From the NCBI RefSeq assembly GCF_003265705.1, contig NW_020313165.1:639473-703472 (forward strand): a stretch of DNA of 64,000 nucleotides. The letters are read 5' to 3'. Every line of letters starts with the position of its first letter. Position 1 is the first letter of the stretch. The notes below the pieces were generated by a model. That model did no database searches. It was not told where the DNA came from and worked only from the letters and a program-made list of their open reading frames with translations. Source of the DNA: Callorhinus ursinus. Taxonomy: Eukaryota; Chordata; Mammalia; Carnivora; Otariidae. This document shows positions 46,615 through 58,959 of the stretch, in pieces. The translations under genes and the position numbers were made by a program.

Positions 46615-46800
46615 AAAACCTGAGTTGGTTGGAGCGCCAGCTCCACCGATGAGCCACTATGTATAGCTAAGAAAATTAACCTTTCTGACCCTCTGTTTCT
46701 TCAACTGTAAAATGGGGGTAATACTATCTACTCTGACTCCTCAGGTTTTCCAAACTGATCAAATTTGACAATAGATACAAAAGTGTTTTGGAGAGCATAA
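46615..46800 (+). repeat. MIR SINE
   Basis: GAGCGCCAGCTCCACCGATG, CTTTCTGACCCTCTGTTTCT, TCAACTGTAAAATGGGGGTA. Confidence 0.75.
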
Positions 46801-47089
46801 AGAGATCTATAATCTAGAATAGTATTATTAACCTGATGAAGAATTAATGGGGTTTATAGAAAGAACTGATCATCAGAAGAATACTTCTGGTGTTTCTGAA
46901 TGTAACTATTTATAAACATTGAAAGTTTCAAATGTCCCTGGTCAACTAGGTTGTGTGAATGGGTACTGAATTTTAGGGATGAGCAATAATAGCAGCAAAA
47001 CTGGTTCTTCTCCTCAGATACTTATTTTTAGAATAGTTTGTGATGAGAGTAAGGGAGAAAGAAGCATTGGCCAGGGGATGAAGAGAACT

Positions 47090-47195
47090 TGGTCTTAATA
47101 CTTATTCACCAATCAGTATATGACTCAAGACAAGTTAGTGGGCTTCCCTGAACCTTGATATTCCCACCTGTACAATGATGAGTTTGGCCTAAACT
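47090..47195 (+). repeat. MIR SINE, partial
   Basis: ACTTATTCACCAATCAGTAT, AAGTTAGTGGGCTTCCCTGA, ACCTTGATATTCCCACCTGT. Confidence 0.6.
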
Positions 47196-47220
47196 CTTCT
47201 TTAAAATGCCTTCCGGCTCA

Positions 47221-47695
47221 GGGCACCTGGGTGCCTTAGTCCTTAAGCGTCTGCCTTTGGCTTGGGTCATGATCCCGGGGTCCTGGGATCGAGCCCTGCA
47301 TGGGGCTCCCTGCTCAGCGGGAAGCCTGCTTCTTCCTCTCCCACTCCCCCTGCTTGTGTCTCTGCTCTCATCATCTCTCTCTCTGTCAAATAAATAAATA
47401 AAATCTTTATTTTTTAATTTATTTTTTACCTGTAAATTTTTTTATTGTTATGTTAATCACCATACATCACATCATTAGTTTTTGATGTAGTGTTCCATGA
47501 TTCATTGTTTGTGCATAACACCCAGTGCTCCATGCAGAATGTGCCCTCTTTAATACCATCACCAGGCTAAACCATCCCCCCACCCCCTCCCCTCTAGAAC
47601 CCTCAGTTTGTTTTTCAGAGTCCATCATCTCTCATGGTTTGTCTCCCCCTCCGATTTCCCCCCTTCATTCTTTCCCATAAATAAAATCTTTAAAA
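47221..47695 (+). mobile_element. CAN-SINE with its tail split by an L1 insertion
   Basis: Head GGGCACCTGGGTGCCTTAGT. Its own target-site duplication is AAAATGCCTTCCGGCT (47203-47218) and AAAATGCCTTATGGCT (47696-47711), 14 of 16 matching. Between them the tail is interrupted at 47410-47676 by an L1 piece. Confidence 0.94.
47410..47676 (-). mobile_element. 5'-truncated L1 3' end, 267 bp, inside the SINE tail
   Basis: Contains TTATTGTTATGTTAATCACC and TTTGATGTAGTGTTCCATGA, the same 3' UTR as the L1 copies at 9,720 and 43,980. It is bracketed by ATAAATAAAATCTTTA at 47394-47409 and 47677-47692, an exact 16-bp duplication of the SINE tail. Confidence 0.94.
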
Positions 47696-48089
47696 AAAAT
47701 GCCTTATGGCTTAATACATCAATAATCCTAATTGAGTAGTCAGGACACAGTACTCAGTACCTGAGTAGTCAGGTCCCCTAACTTGGGACTTTTTGAAGAT
47801 GAATGTGAACCGACATAAAAACGCTTACAAAGTAATTTACCAGCAAGTACACACAAGTTCAGGCAGTCTATATTAGGTATTTAGGTGGATCAACTGAAAG
47901 AGTGACTCCATTTGAGTGGGCCAACTAAGGAAAGATATCGACATCTTGATTGATGAGTTCTATGGCAATGAACTGTGTACAAGAAATTAAAAATAAATGT
48001 TCACCACGTGAAACTTAACTGCATGCATTAAGGCCTCCAGTAGATCAAGCAAAATTCTACTTGGTGTCTTATACTAGTGGTGCCATATA

Positions 48090-48235
48090 CTTTCATACTC
48101 ATTATTTCACTTAATTCTAGAGAAGTTCAGTAACTTGCCAAAGAAGTTCAGGAACTTGCCAAAGGTCACTCTGCTAGCAAGTAGAAGGGAGATTCAAATG
48201 CAAATCTTTTGAATCTAAGTTCAGCGTTCCTGTCT
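48090..48235 (-). repeat. MIR SINE
   Basis: AGAAGTTCAGTAACTTGCCA, AAAGGTCACTCTGCTAGCAA, GTAGAAGGGAGATTCAAATG. The segment AGAAGTTCAG.AACTTGCCAAAG is locally doubled. Confidence 0.7.
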
Positions 48236-48239
48236 ATAA

Positions 48240-49390
48240 CAGTAGTGCCTATCTTCCACTTGACCTCATCTGTTTTATGCAAACAGGTTTGACTCTAGAT
48301 CCCACAGAAACTGGTCAACCGGCTGCTACCTGTCCCAACCCCACATTTGGCTTGCATGATTCTTTAACATTTTAAAAATTAAGTTACATTTCTTGTAACT
48401 GCATTTCCACTGTTTTTTCTGTTGCTGACATTCCAGGAACTGGCAGCTGCTGTTTCTACCGATCCCCTGGATATCAACGGGGACAAATAACCTCAATATA
48501 CGTCTGGTTTGCTTGAGCGGCTCCCTATTCAATCCCCACCACACCCAGCTGATTCTTCCAATAGCAATTCCTTTACTGTGAAGGATTCTTCCCAATTTTG
48601 AAAATAGAGAATTAGAGAAAACACCGCTAAGTTTCTTTGTAATGCTTTTCTCCTGTCTATCTTGTTAGTCTTGACCACATGCCCACTCTGCTTTGGCCAC
48701 TGGAGTATTTCCTTGAGTTGCTACTAATAGATTAATGCATGGTGCTTTATTAAGATATATGGATGTGTCACCCTAGTACCATGCTAAACATCAGCTGTTC
48801 TGGAGGGCAGCTGTTGTTCTTGCCTTGATAGGAGTCCCTCTTTGAGCTCTCTGCAAAAGATTAAATGATAAGGCCATTCTGCCAGTGCCTGAAGCAGCTT
48901 CTTGCCTACCTCTTCCTAAGTCCTTTATGGGAAATATTCCATACAAATAGATGGAAATAAACTGAGAGGGAAGTATATTTTTCACGTGCCAAGTCAGATA
49001 CCCCATTTCAGAAAGCTCAGGAACAACAAGGTGAAGTCATAATCTTTCTCAGTCCGAGGCAATTGCTGAGCTTCAGATTGCACACGGTGAGCTGGAATCA
49101 TCTTGTGGATGTCAGCCTTCATGAGCATGCAGTTGCAGCAGTGAGTCAGTAGCTTCACCCAGGAAAGTGTGGTTCCTCTTTCAGTACTGCTCATTAGGCA
49201 GTGTGCTGCAGACCACAGGTCACGTGGCATGCACACAGGTTGAAATAATCCTTAAAATTAAAATGACATAAAGGGGCTCCTGCTCCTACTAATTACTATA
49301 TTTTGTTCATACTGAGAAAGCGGAAATGTAACCAGTGGAGTCCATTTGGTTCAGGTATCCATTATTTTATAATCCTAAAGGGAAGTATAT
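48240..49390. other. Intergenic, no recognised feature
   Basis: Single-copy-looking. The open frames on the minus strand around 48,326-49,236 show no known domain and no splice support. The frame at 48994-49236 reads somewhat protein-like but I cannot link it to a family. Confidence 0.4.
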
Positions 49391-49405
49391 AACTTGGGAC
49401 TTTTT

Positions 49406-49600
49406 TTTTTTTAAGATTTTATTTATTTATTTGACGGAGAGAGACACAGCGAGAGAAGGAACACAAGCTGGGGGAGTGGGAGAGGGAGAAGCAGGCTTCC
49501 CGCTGAACAGGGAGCCCCATGTGGGGCTCGATCCCAGGACCCTGGGGTCATGACTGAGCCGAAGGCAGACGCTTAATGACCGAGCCACCCAGGCGCCCCT
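49406..49600 (-). mobile_element. CAN-SINE with exact target-site duplication
   Basis: TTTAAGATTTTATTTATTTA on the left and GAGCCACCCAGGCGCCCCT on the right. AACTTGGGACTTTTT stands at 49391-49405 and 49601-49615. Confidence 0.95.
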
Positions 49601-49765
49601 AACTTGGGACTTTTTGAAGATGACAAAAGATTAGCCAAAATGATTAACTTCAAAGTGTGTAATGGAAAAACCTACACTCAGTTTAATATACATTCTTTTA
49701 TAGGTGAGGAACCTTTGAGGATCAGTAGCTCATGGTTGATTACTTTTTAAAAATACAAAAATATT

Positions 49766-49955
49766 GGGGCACCTGGGTGGCTCAGTCGGTTAAATGTCCG
49801 ACTTTTGGTTTTGGCTTAGGTCCTGATCTCCTGGCATGGGATCAAGCCCTGTGTTAGGCTCTGAGCTCAGGGCCAGATCTACTTCAGAATCTTCCACCCT
49901 CCCCCTCTGTCCTTCCCTGCTCTCTCTCTCAAATAAATAAAATCTATTAAAAATA
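49766..49955 (+). mobile_element. CAN-SINE
   Basis: GGGGCACCTGGGTGGCTCAG head and CTCAAATAAATAAAATCTAT tail. Confidence 0.94.
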
Positions 49956-50570
49956 TTTATTAGTAAATTCAGGTAGCAATTTTGTTTTTACTGTTGAATA
50001 AATGATAGTTTATGATTTCCTACATGTGACAATTTTAGTTGGAATCCAGGTTGTATAAAATGCTTTCTATTACTAAATAGAAAGGTTGATTGAGGTGTAA
50101 TTTACAAACAGTAAAATTTCTTTTTTGGATGTACAGTTCTATGGATTTTATCAGATACACACAGTTGTGTAACCACCACCACAATCGAAGTATACAATGT
50201 TTCCATCACTCTGGAAACTTCCTTCATGCCTCCCTGTAGTCAGTCTTCCCCCTCCTCCCCACCCCCATCAGACTTGGTAACTACTGACGTGTCTCTCATT
50301 GCCTTTTCATTATGCCATATAAATGGCACCTACAGCATGTGGCTTTTAAATCTGGTCTCCTTCACTTAACATAAAGCTTTTGAGCTTCCTCCTTGTTGTT
50401 GCATGTATCAATCATTTGTTCCTCTTTATTATTAAATAATACTCTGTTGTATGGATATACCACACATTGTTTATTCATTCACAAGGTGATGAACATTTCC
50501 CCCTTAGTTTTTGGCTAATACAAATAAAGTTGCTATGGATATTCATAAAGAAGTCTTTGTGTGGACATAA

Positions 50571-50783
50571 GTTTTTTTTTTTTTTTAAGATTTACTTATT
50601 TATTTGAAAGAGAGAGAGAGAGAGAAAGCATGAGTAGGGGGAGGGGCAGAGGGAGAAGGAGAGAAGCAGACTCCCGGCTGAGCCTGGAGCCCAACACAGG
50701 GCTCGATTCCAGGACCCCAAGATCATGACCTGAGATGAAATCAAGACTCAGCCACTTATCTGACTTAGCCACCCAGGCACCCC
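50571..50783 (-). mobile_element. CAN-SINE inserted in old L1
   Basis: Poly-T, then AAGATTTACTTATTTATTTG, and GCCACCCAGGCACCCC at the right. The flanks GGACATAAGTTT and GGACATATGTTT are the target-site duplication, one base different. Confidence 0.94.
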
Positions 50784-51129
50784 TGGACATATGTTTCTAT
50801 ATATCTCAGGTGACTACCTAGAAGTGAAATGGTTGGATCATGTGGTAAATATATATTTAGCTTTTTAAGAAATTGCCAGAATGCTTTCCAAAGCGGTGGA
50901 TGATTTTACAGTTCTCATCAGCAGTGTGTGAGATTTCCAGTTGTTCTATATTCTCACTAACATGTAGTAGACTGTCTTTTTAATTTAGCCATTCTAACAG
51001 GTGTGCAGTACTATCTCACTGTGGTTTTAATTTGCGTTTCCCTAACAAGGATGTTATTTGTAACCAGTAGGTACCCAATAAATTATAAGATTTGAACATC
51101 TTTCCATATTCTTATTTGCCATCTGTATA

Positions 51130-51591
51130 CAGTGGTCTGGCCTTATCCACAGTTTCACTTGCCACGGTTCCAGTTACTTGTGGTAAACCAAGTGTGGTCC
51201 CAGAAGCAGAGGATCCTCTTTCTGACAAATGGTCAGGTCAATAGTAGCCTAATGCTACATCACCATACCTATGTCCTTCACCTCACTTCATCTTTTCACG
51301 TGGGCATTTTATCATGTCACATCCTCACAAAAAGAAGGGTGAGTACAGTACAATAAGACATTTTGAGAGACCACATTTGCATAACTTATTACAGTATTGT
51401 TTTAATTCTTCCATTTTATTATCAGTTATTGTTGTTAATCTCTTACTGTGCCTAACTTATAAATTAAACTTTATCGTAAGTATGTATGTACAGAAAAAAA
51501 CCAGCATATATAGGGTTTGGTACTATTTGCTGTTTCAGACATCCACTGGGGGTCTTAGAATGTAACCCCCATGGATAAGAGGGGACTACTG
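51130..51591 (+). mobile_element. Tigger/pogo-like non-autonomous DNA transposon, 462 bp
   Basis: Terminal inverted repeats CAGTGGTCTGGCCTTATCCA (left) and, read from the right, CAGTAGTCCCCTCTTATCCA. A TA dinucleotide flanks both ends (51128-51129 and 51592-51593), the mariner/Tigger duplication. Removing it restores L1 text CATCTGTA/TCTTCTGTG. No transposase frame is left. Confidence 0.8.
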
Positions 51592-51909
51592 TATCTTCTG
51601 TGATGAAATGCCTGTTCAGGTCTTTTCCACTACTAATTGGGTTGTTTGCTTTCTATTACTGAGTTGTAAGAGTTTTTTATATATTCTGGATATCAGCCCA
51701 TTATCTGACATGTGTTTTACAAATATTTGCTCCCAGTTTGTGGCTTTTCATTTTCTTAGCAGTGTTCTTCAGAGAGAAGTATTTAATTTTAATGAAATCA
51801 ACTTTTTCTTTTAACAATTTTCTCTTTGATAGTTTATGTGCTTTTTTGTGCCTAGCTATGAAATCTTTGCCTAACCTTCTTTGATAAAGACAATAGTTCT
51901 TTATAAAAC

Positions 51910-52655
51910 CTACAGAAAATTTCTCCATGACTTCAAAACTTTCCTGAAATTCACCTCTGTGCAAATGTTTTCAAGCTAAATCTCTCTTATACATAAAATA
52001 AATCTAACTGAATTATTTTAGTTCACAGTGTTCTTTCCCTAATGAGAATTTCTTTATGTTCATAGAACCATCTTTAGATATTTTTATTATTATGCATGTG
52101 ATTCATCATTAGTTACTAAGGTATTCACAGAGTTCTTTTGTCTGGTCAATCCATGAGCACATTTTCTGTTGCATTAAGTTATTTGATGTTCTTTGATGTA
52201 TATTGCTTTTTAAAAATTACTTATCTATAACTACATTAGCCTATAGTTTAATGACATGTTGAAAATCACAGCCATTTTCTTTTTAAATTTTTATGTAAGA
52301 ACAAAATCAACTCTACAACAGAGAATGCTGTATTTCCTGGAGTATGGATTTAATTAAAATGGTGAAATTTCATTGTTAGTAATAATTATAATTGCATTAT
52401 TGAATACATTCTTGCTTTTCTGCTTCAGTTTTGCAAGGAGCCTGACCCTCCAGCTTCATTTTTGATATACTATACTTCATAAAATATTTCATAATCATAT
52501 AGAGCTCTGTACAGAAACAAATGACAAATAACAGAATTAGAAACTACCTTGTTGGGCATAACACTTTGTACTCATCTCAGTTCTTAATCTTCTTATTGAT
52601 TATACCAGTTAAAAGTAGCCATAATTCAATTAATCCATCAGTGGTATTATAAGCA
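51910..52655. other. Intergenic, no recognised feature
   Basis: AT-rich; nothing I can assign. Confidence 0.4.
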
Positions 52656-52659
52656 CAGC

Positions 52660-52815
52660 TCTTGGGCTTCTATGTTACACTTCATTGTGCCTGTGTCTAT
52701 TTATGTTAGATTGTAAGTTTCTTGAGAATAAGGACTGTGCTTTATTCACCTTCATATCTCCAGTACCCAACATAGAATCTTCACACAGATACTGAGGACA
52801 TGAAGGTACATATTA
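52660..52815 (+). repeat. L2 LINE 3' end
   Basis: AGATTGTAAGTTTCTTGAGA, ATAAGGACTGTGCTTTATTC, ATCTCCAGTACCCAACATAG. Confidence 0.65.
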
Positions 52816-52889
52816 AGCTGATGTATGGATTAGTGCAAGCTAACAAAATACTACTTTTCGGTATGCATTTGTCCTTTTAGAAACAGAAG

Positions 52890-53125
52890 GCAGTAGTTGT
52901 TGGTGATTAAAAGCTGAGTTTTGGAATCAGATGGACTTGAGTTCAAATGCCAACTGTGTCATATCCTGGCTATGCCATCTTGGAAAGCTACTTTATTTTT
53001 TGTCCATGGTTTTTTTCTCATTTATAAAACAGAGGTAATAACACTCAGCTTCAGGCTGTTTTGAGTGTTAAATGAAATGAGTCAAAGTACACAGTGCCGG
53101 GTGTTTCATACATGGCAGTTGCTAG
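52890..53125 (+). repeat. MIR SINE, nearly full length
   Basis: TTAAAAGCTGAGTTTTGGAA, TCAGATGGACTTGAGTTCAA, TGCCAACTGTGTCATATCCT, CATTTATAAAACAGAGGTAA and AGTACACAGTGCCGGGTGTT are in order. Confidence 0.8.
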
Positions 53126-53569
53126 TAGTGATAGCATCAAAATTATTTCTGTGTTCACATCACCACAGTATCCTCTCTGACACAAATTTAAGATATTGAG
53201 TTTTATAGGCCACCACCAAATTGTGGTATTTGTTTTAGATAAATTTGGCTTTTTCTATCCTTTGAATCATCTAGAATTTTGCCCACCTGTGGAGAATTCC
53301 ACTCTCAGTATCTCAGACCTTATGGCATCTATTGATGTTTGCTTAGCTTCATTTTTCTTAATGGTGTGTTATACCTGAGTCTTATATCACCTCTAAGGAT
53401 GATGACTTCCCAAGTGAACAGATCATACAGTGGGTACCTATCTTTTCCATTTTCTACTCACAATACAGGACTGTTATCTGGTTTCTACTTCATTCATAAA
53501 GGGATGGACTCACTCACTACCAAATACTGGAAAGTGGTCATAATCATTTAAAATGCTCATAAAAATATT

Positions 53570-56500
53570 ATAATTAAAAAATATATTTTTAAGTTTTTAA
53601 CTTTAATTACGGTATAGTTCACATATTGTGTTCTATTGTTTTGGGGGGTACAATTAGTGATTCACTAATTCTATATATTACTCAGTGCGTATCATGATAA
53701 GTGTGTTCTTAATCCCCATCGCCTATTTCACCCATCTGCCCCTCCCAGTTCCCCTCTGGTGACCATCAGTTTGTTCTCTGTAGTTGAGAGTCTGTTTCTT
53801 TGTCTTTTTTTTCCTTTACTCATTTTTTGTTTTGTTTTGTTTCTTGACTTTCACATATGAGTGAAATCACCTGGTATTTGTCTTTCTCTGAATTGTTTTG
53901 CTTAACATTATACTCTCTAGCTCCATCCATGTCATGGCAAATGCCAAGATTCCATTTTTCTTTATAACTTAATAATATTCCACTATAGAAACATATATCA
54001 CATCTTCTTTATCCATTTATCTACCAATGGACACTTGGGCTGCTTCCATAATTTGTTTATTGTAAATAATGCTGCAATAAACATAGGGGTGCATATATCC
54101 TTTTGCAATAGTGTTTTTTTGTTTGTTTGTTTGTTTGTTTTGTTTTTTATTCTTTGGGTAAATATCCAGTAGTGCAATTACTGGATCATAGGATAGTTCT
54201 ATTTTAAATTTTTTATGGAACCTCCATACTGTTTTCCACAGTGGCTGCACCACTTTGCATTCCGACCAACAGTTCATGAATTGTCCTTTTTCTCCACATC
54301 CTTATGAACACTCGTTGTTTCTTGTGCTGTTGATTTTAGCCATTCTGACAGGTGTGAGGTGATCTCTCATTGTGGTTTTGGTTTGCCTTTCCCTAGTGAT
54401 GAGTAATGAGCATCTTTTCATGAGTGTTTTGGCCATCTGTAAGTCTTCTTTGGATAACTGTCTGTTCATATTTTCTGCCTATTTCTTAAAAGGATTATTT
54501 GTTTTTCGGGTGTTGAGTTGTATAAGCTCTTTCTGTATTTTGGATACTAATCCTTTATCAGTTAGGTCATTTGCAAATATCTTCTCCCCTTGAGTAGGCT
54601 TTAGTTTTGTTGATTGTTTCCTTCGCTGTGCGGAAGCTATTTATTTTGATGTAGTCCCAATAGTTTATTTTTGCTTTTATTTCCCTTGCTTCAGGAGACA
54701 TATCTAGAAAAATGTTGCTGTGGTTTATGTCAAAGACATTACTGCCTGTGCTCTCTTCTAGGATTTTTATGGTTTCAGGCCTCACACTTAGGTCTTTAAT
54801 TTGAGTTTGTTTTTGTGTATGGTGTAAGGAAGTGTTCCAGTTTCATTCTTTTGCATGTTGCTGTCCAGTTTTGCCAACACCATTTGTTGAAGAGACTGTC
54901 TTTTTCCCATTGTATATTCTTTCCTGTGTTGTCAAAGATTAATTGACCATATAACTGTGGGTTTATTTTGGGGTTTTCTACTCTGTTCCATTGATCTAGG
55001 TGTTTATTTTTATGCCAGTACCATTCTGTTTTAATTATTACCACTTTTAGTATAACTTGAAGTCTGGAATTGTCATACCTCCAGTTTTGTTTTTATTTTT
55101 CAAGATTGGTTTGGCTATTCAAGGTCTTTTGCAGTTCCCTACCAATTATAGGATTGTTTGTTCTAGTTCTGTGAAAAATGATGGTGGTATTTTGATTAGG
55201 ATTGCATTAAATCTGTAGATTGCTTTGGGCAATATAGACATTTTAATAATATTTCTTTTTCCAGTCCATGAGCATGCCATGTCTTTCCATTTCTTTGCCT
55301 GACTTGAATTTCTTTCATCAGTGTTTTATAGTTTTCACAGTACAGGTCTTTCACCTACTTGGTTAAGTTTATTCTTAGGTATTTTATTGTTTTTGGTGCA
55401 ATTGTAAATGGGATTGGGATTGTTTTCATAAGTTTACTTTCTGCTGCTTCATTATTAGTGTATAGAAATGCAACAGATTTCTGTACATTGATTTTGTACC
55501 CTGCGACCTTACTGAATTCATTTATCAGTCCTAGTTGCTTTTGGGTGGAGTCTTTCAGGTTTTCTATACATACTATAAATAGAGTTTTACTTCTTCCTTA
55601 CCGATTTGGATGCTTTTTATTCCTTTTTCTTGTCTGATTGCTGTGGCTAGGACTTCCAATACTATGTTGAATGAAAGTGGTGAGAGTGGACATCCTTGTC
55701 TTGTTGCTGATCTTAGGAGGACAGCTCTCAGTTATTCCCCATTGAGCATGATGTTGGCTGTGGGCTTTTCATAAATGGCCTTTATTATGTTGAGGTATGT
55801 TCCCTCAAAACCTACTTTCTTGAGAGTTTTTATCATGAATGGATGTTGTTCTTTGTCAAATGCTTTTTCTGCATCTATTGAAAGGAGCATATGGTTTTTA
55901 GGCTTTCTCTTATTGATGTGATGTATCACTTTGATCGTTTTGCAAGTATTGAACCATTCTTGGAACCCAGGAAAAATTCCCACTTGATCGTGGTGTATGA
56001 TTTTTTTAATGTACTGTTGGGTTCAGTTTGGTTATATTTTGTTGAGGGATTTTGCATCTATATTCATGAGAAGTATTGGCCTGTAGTTCTCTTTTTTAGT
56101 GGTGTCTTTATCTGGTTTTGGTATCAGAGTAATGCTGGCTTCATAGGATGAATCTAGAAGTTTTCCTTCCTCTTCTGCTTTCCGGAATAGTTTGCGAAGA
56201 ATAGGTATTAACTCTTCTTTAGATGTTTGGTAGAATTCACCTGTGAAGCCATCTGGTCCTGGACTTTGGTTTGTTGAGAATTTTTTGATTACTGATTCAA
56301 TTTATTGCTGATAATTTGTTCAAATTTTCTATTTCTTCCTGTTTCCATATGGGTAAGTTATATATTTCTAGGAATTTATCCATTTCTTTTAGATTGTCCA
56401 ATTTGTTGGCATATAGATGTTCATAATATTCTGTTAAAATTGTATTTGTGGTGTTGGTTGCTATTTCTTCTCTTTCATCTGTGATTTCGTATATTTGAGT

Positions 56501-57405
56501 TCTGTGTGTGTGTGTTTATGTGTGTGTGTGTGTTTTGATGAGTCTGGTTAGAGGTTTATCAGTTTTGTTGATCTTCTCAAAGAACCAGCTCCTGGTGTCA
56601 TTGATCTGTTCTATTGTTTTTTTTTTAGTTTCTATATCATTTATTTCTGCTCTAATTTTTTTATTTCCTTCCTTCTGTTGGTTTGGGGTTTTGTTTGTTC
56701 TTTTTCTAGCTCCTTTAGGTGTAAGGTTAGGCTTTTTATTTGAGATTTTCCTTGCTTCTTGAGTTAGGCTTGTATTGCTATATACTTCTTTCTTAGAACT
56801 GCTTTTGTTGCATCCCAAAGATTTTGGACTGTTGTGTCTTCATTTTCATTTGTTTCCATGTAATTTTTTATTTCTTCTTTGATTTCTTGGTTGACCTATT
56901 CATTGTTTAGTAACATGCTATTTAACCTCCATGTATTTGTGCTCTTTCCAGATTTTTTCTTGTGGTTGATTTCTAGTTTTATAGTGTTGTGGTCAGAAAA
57001 GATGCACAGCATGACTTGTTTTTTTTGAACTTGTTGAGACTTGCTTTTTGGCCTAATATGTGAATGTTCCATGTGCACTTGAAATGAATATGTATTCTGC
57101 TATTTGAGGATAAAATGTTCTGAATATATCTGTTAAATCCATCTAGTCCAGTGTGTCATTCAAAGCCATTATTTCCTTATTGATTTTCTGTTTTCATGAT
57201 CTGTCCATTGATGTAAGTGGGTTATTAAAGTTCCCTACTATTATTGTATTACTATTAATTAATTCCTTTATGTTTGTTATTAACTGTCTTATGTATTTGG
57301 GTGCTCCCATGTTGGGTGCATAAATATTACACTTGTTAGAGCCTCTTGTTGGGTTGTCCCCTTTCTTATTACATAGTGTCCTTTTTTGTCTCTTGAATAA
57401 CATAG
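53570..57405 (-). mobile_element. Old L1, 3.8 kb, 5'-truncated, broken
   Basis: Minus-strand L1 from 3' UTR (TAATTACGGTATAGTTCACA) through ORF2 to its endonuclease. ORF2 pieces seen: 54017-54277 ([19 protein letters not shown]), 55732-55983 ([20 protein letters not shown]), 57194-57403 (CNIYAPNMGAPKYIRQLI, VGNFNNPLTSMDRS). The reverse transcriptase and endonuclease are broken by many stops and frameshifts, so it is far older than the copy at 9716-16807. It stops inside the endonuclease with no ORF1 or 5' UTR. Within it are a TTTG tetranucleotide run at about 54,116-54,141 and a TG run at about 56,502-56,533. Confidence 0.9.
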
Positions 57406-57764
57406 ATCTTTTTGAAAGTAGGAAGACTTGGGAGCTTTTGAAACTAAGAACTAAACTTTTTAGAAACTAAGGAGGTTCTTACTGGTTTAATAGATTCAAG
57501 TCTCTTGATAATAGGGATCATATTACATACCTGTTTATCCAGCAGCTAAAACACTAAATGTAGGCAAAGATGTGTAGATTGCTGTTGAGTCAACTCCAAA
57601 TAGAAAATTATGTAAATGAGGGTATAGGGTTAGTAAATCTAAGAACTTTGAACAGGCTGCCTATCATAGGTGGAAAACCAATTCCTGGTAGGTATAATAA
57701 TAATTATTATTACAATCACCAGCATTTGAGAGATTAACATGTCATTTTTAGGGTACCTTACATA

Positions 57765-57935
57765 TATTGTTTCAGTTAATCTTCACAGAACGCTATGGGG
57801 TAGATCCTGTTATCCTCACTTTACAGATGAGGAAACTAAGACAAATGGTGTCCAAACTTGCCAGAGTAGCATTGTTAGAAGTGGCAGAGCCAAAATTAGA
57901 ATCCACACTGACCATGAAGCCTTGGCTCAGGACTA
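57765..57935 (-). repeat. MIR SINE
   Basis: TTTCAGTTAATCTTCACAGA, CTCACTTTACAGATGAGGAA, ACTAAGACAAATGGTGTCCA, and GAAGTGGCAGAGCCAAAATT. Confidence 0.8.
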
Positions 57936-57939
57936 CTAG

Positions 57940-58582
57940 TTCACTACATATGAAGGGTGAATATATTTCTGACATTTTGACATTCACCAAAAGTGAATCA
58001 AGAAATTATATGGAAATACTGCCTTCATAAAAGAAAGCAGAATATCCAGGAAGGTAGATGAGTCCATCTAAAGTTCAAGAGAGAGCTACTTTCTAACTGC
58101 TATGGCCACAGGATGGCCCAGTGCCTAGGATGGTAAACTGTGACCTCTGGAGCTACATTCGCTGTAGACCTATCCACTTAAAGAAACAGTGCCTGCTCTC
58201 TCCTTTGAGCTAGCTTCTCCAAGAGTAGGACCTATAACCCCAGAAGGTATTTATATGGTTTTCCTTTCCTCAATATATTGGGATTCTCCAAAGAAACAGA
58301 CCCAATAGGGTATGTGTGTATGTGTGTGTTAAGGAATTAACATGCAATTATGGAAGTGGGCAAGTCCAAAATCTGCGGGGTGACAAGCTGAAGACCCAGG
58401 AAGAGCCAGTATTGCAGTTCAGGTCCAAAGAACTGAACTTGAATTGGCACAATTTCTTATTGTTCATGGGAGGTCAGTCTTCTGTTCTGCTGTGGACTTC
58501 AACTGATTAGGTAAGACCCATCCATTTATAGAGGGCAAACTGCTTCCCTCAAAGTTCACCAACTTAAATGTAAATCTCATCT
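57940..58582. other. Intergenic, no recognised feature
   Basis: Contains a short TG-rich run at about 58,311-58,329. Nothing else I can assign. Confidence 0.4.
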
Positions 58583-58598
58583 AAAAAGAGCATCACAG

Positions 58599-58787
58599 GG
58601 GCACCCGGGTGGCTCAGTTGGTTAAGAGCCTGCCCTTGGCTCAGGTCATGGTCTCAGCTTCATGCTGCATCAGGCTCCCTGCTCATCAGGGAGTCTGCTT
58701 CTCACTCTCCTTCTGCCTCCTCCCACCCACCCTGCTCATGCCCTCCCCCCGTTTCTCTTAAATAAATAAATAAAATCTTTAAAAAGT
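58599..58787 (+). mobile_element. CAN-SINE with exact 16-bp target-site duplication
   Basis: GGGCACCCGGGTGGCTCAGT head and AAATAAATAAATAAAATCTT tail. AAAAAGAGCATCACAG is identical at 58583-58598 and 58788-58803. Confidence 0.96.
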
Positions 58788-58959
58788 AAAAAGAGCATCA
58801 CAGAACATGACCAAATATCTAGGCACCATGGCCCAGCCAAGTTAGCACATAAAATTAACCATCAAACTCACTTAGGCAAAAGAAGAAATTACCAGTGGGC
58901 TCTAAACTTTTTCATGTTGCTTCTTTCCTGGGAATATCCCAATCTTTTGGGGGATACAG

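Larger units (their letters stand above)
50085..51900 (-). mobile_element. Old L1, split by a SINE and a DNA transposon
   Basis: Minus-strand L1 of an old subfamily. The 3' UTR begins GATTGAGGTGTAATTTACAA and includes TGTGTAACCACCACCACAAT; ORF2 C-terminal text follows (CATTCTAACAGGTGTGCAGT, GATGAAATGCCTGTTCAGGT, AGCCCATTATCTGACATGTG). It is cut by the SINE at 50571-50783 and the Tigger-like element at 51130-51591. The left and right ends are approximate. Confidence 0.85.

Noticed and set aside
48994..49236. 80-codon minus-strand frame that reads somewhat protein-like
   Set aside because: I cannot link it to a family, there is no splice or transcript support, and single frames of this length are common by chance.
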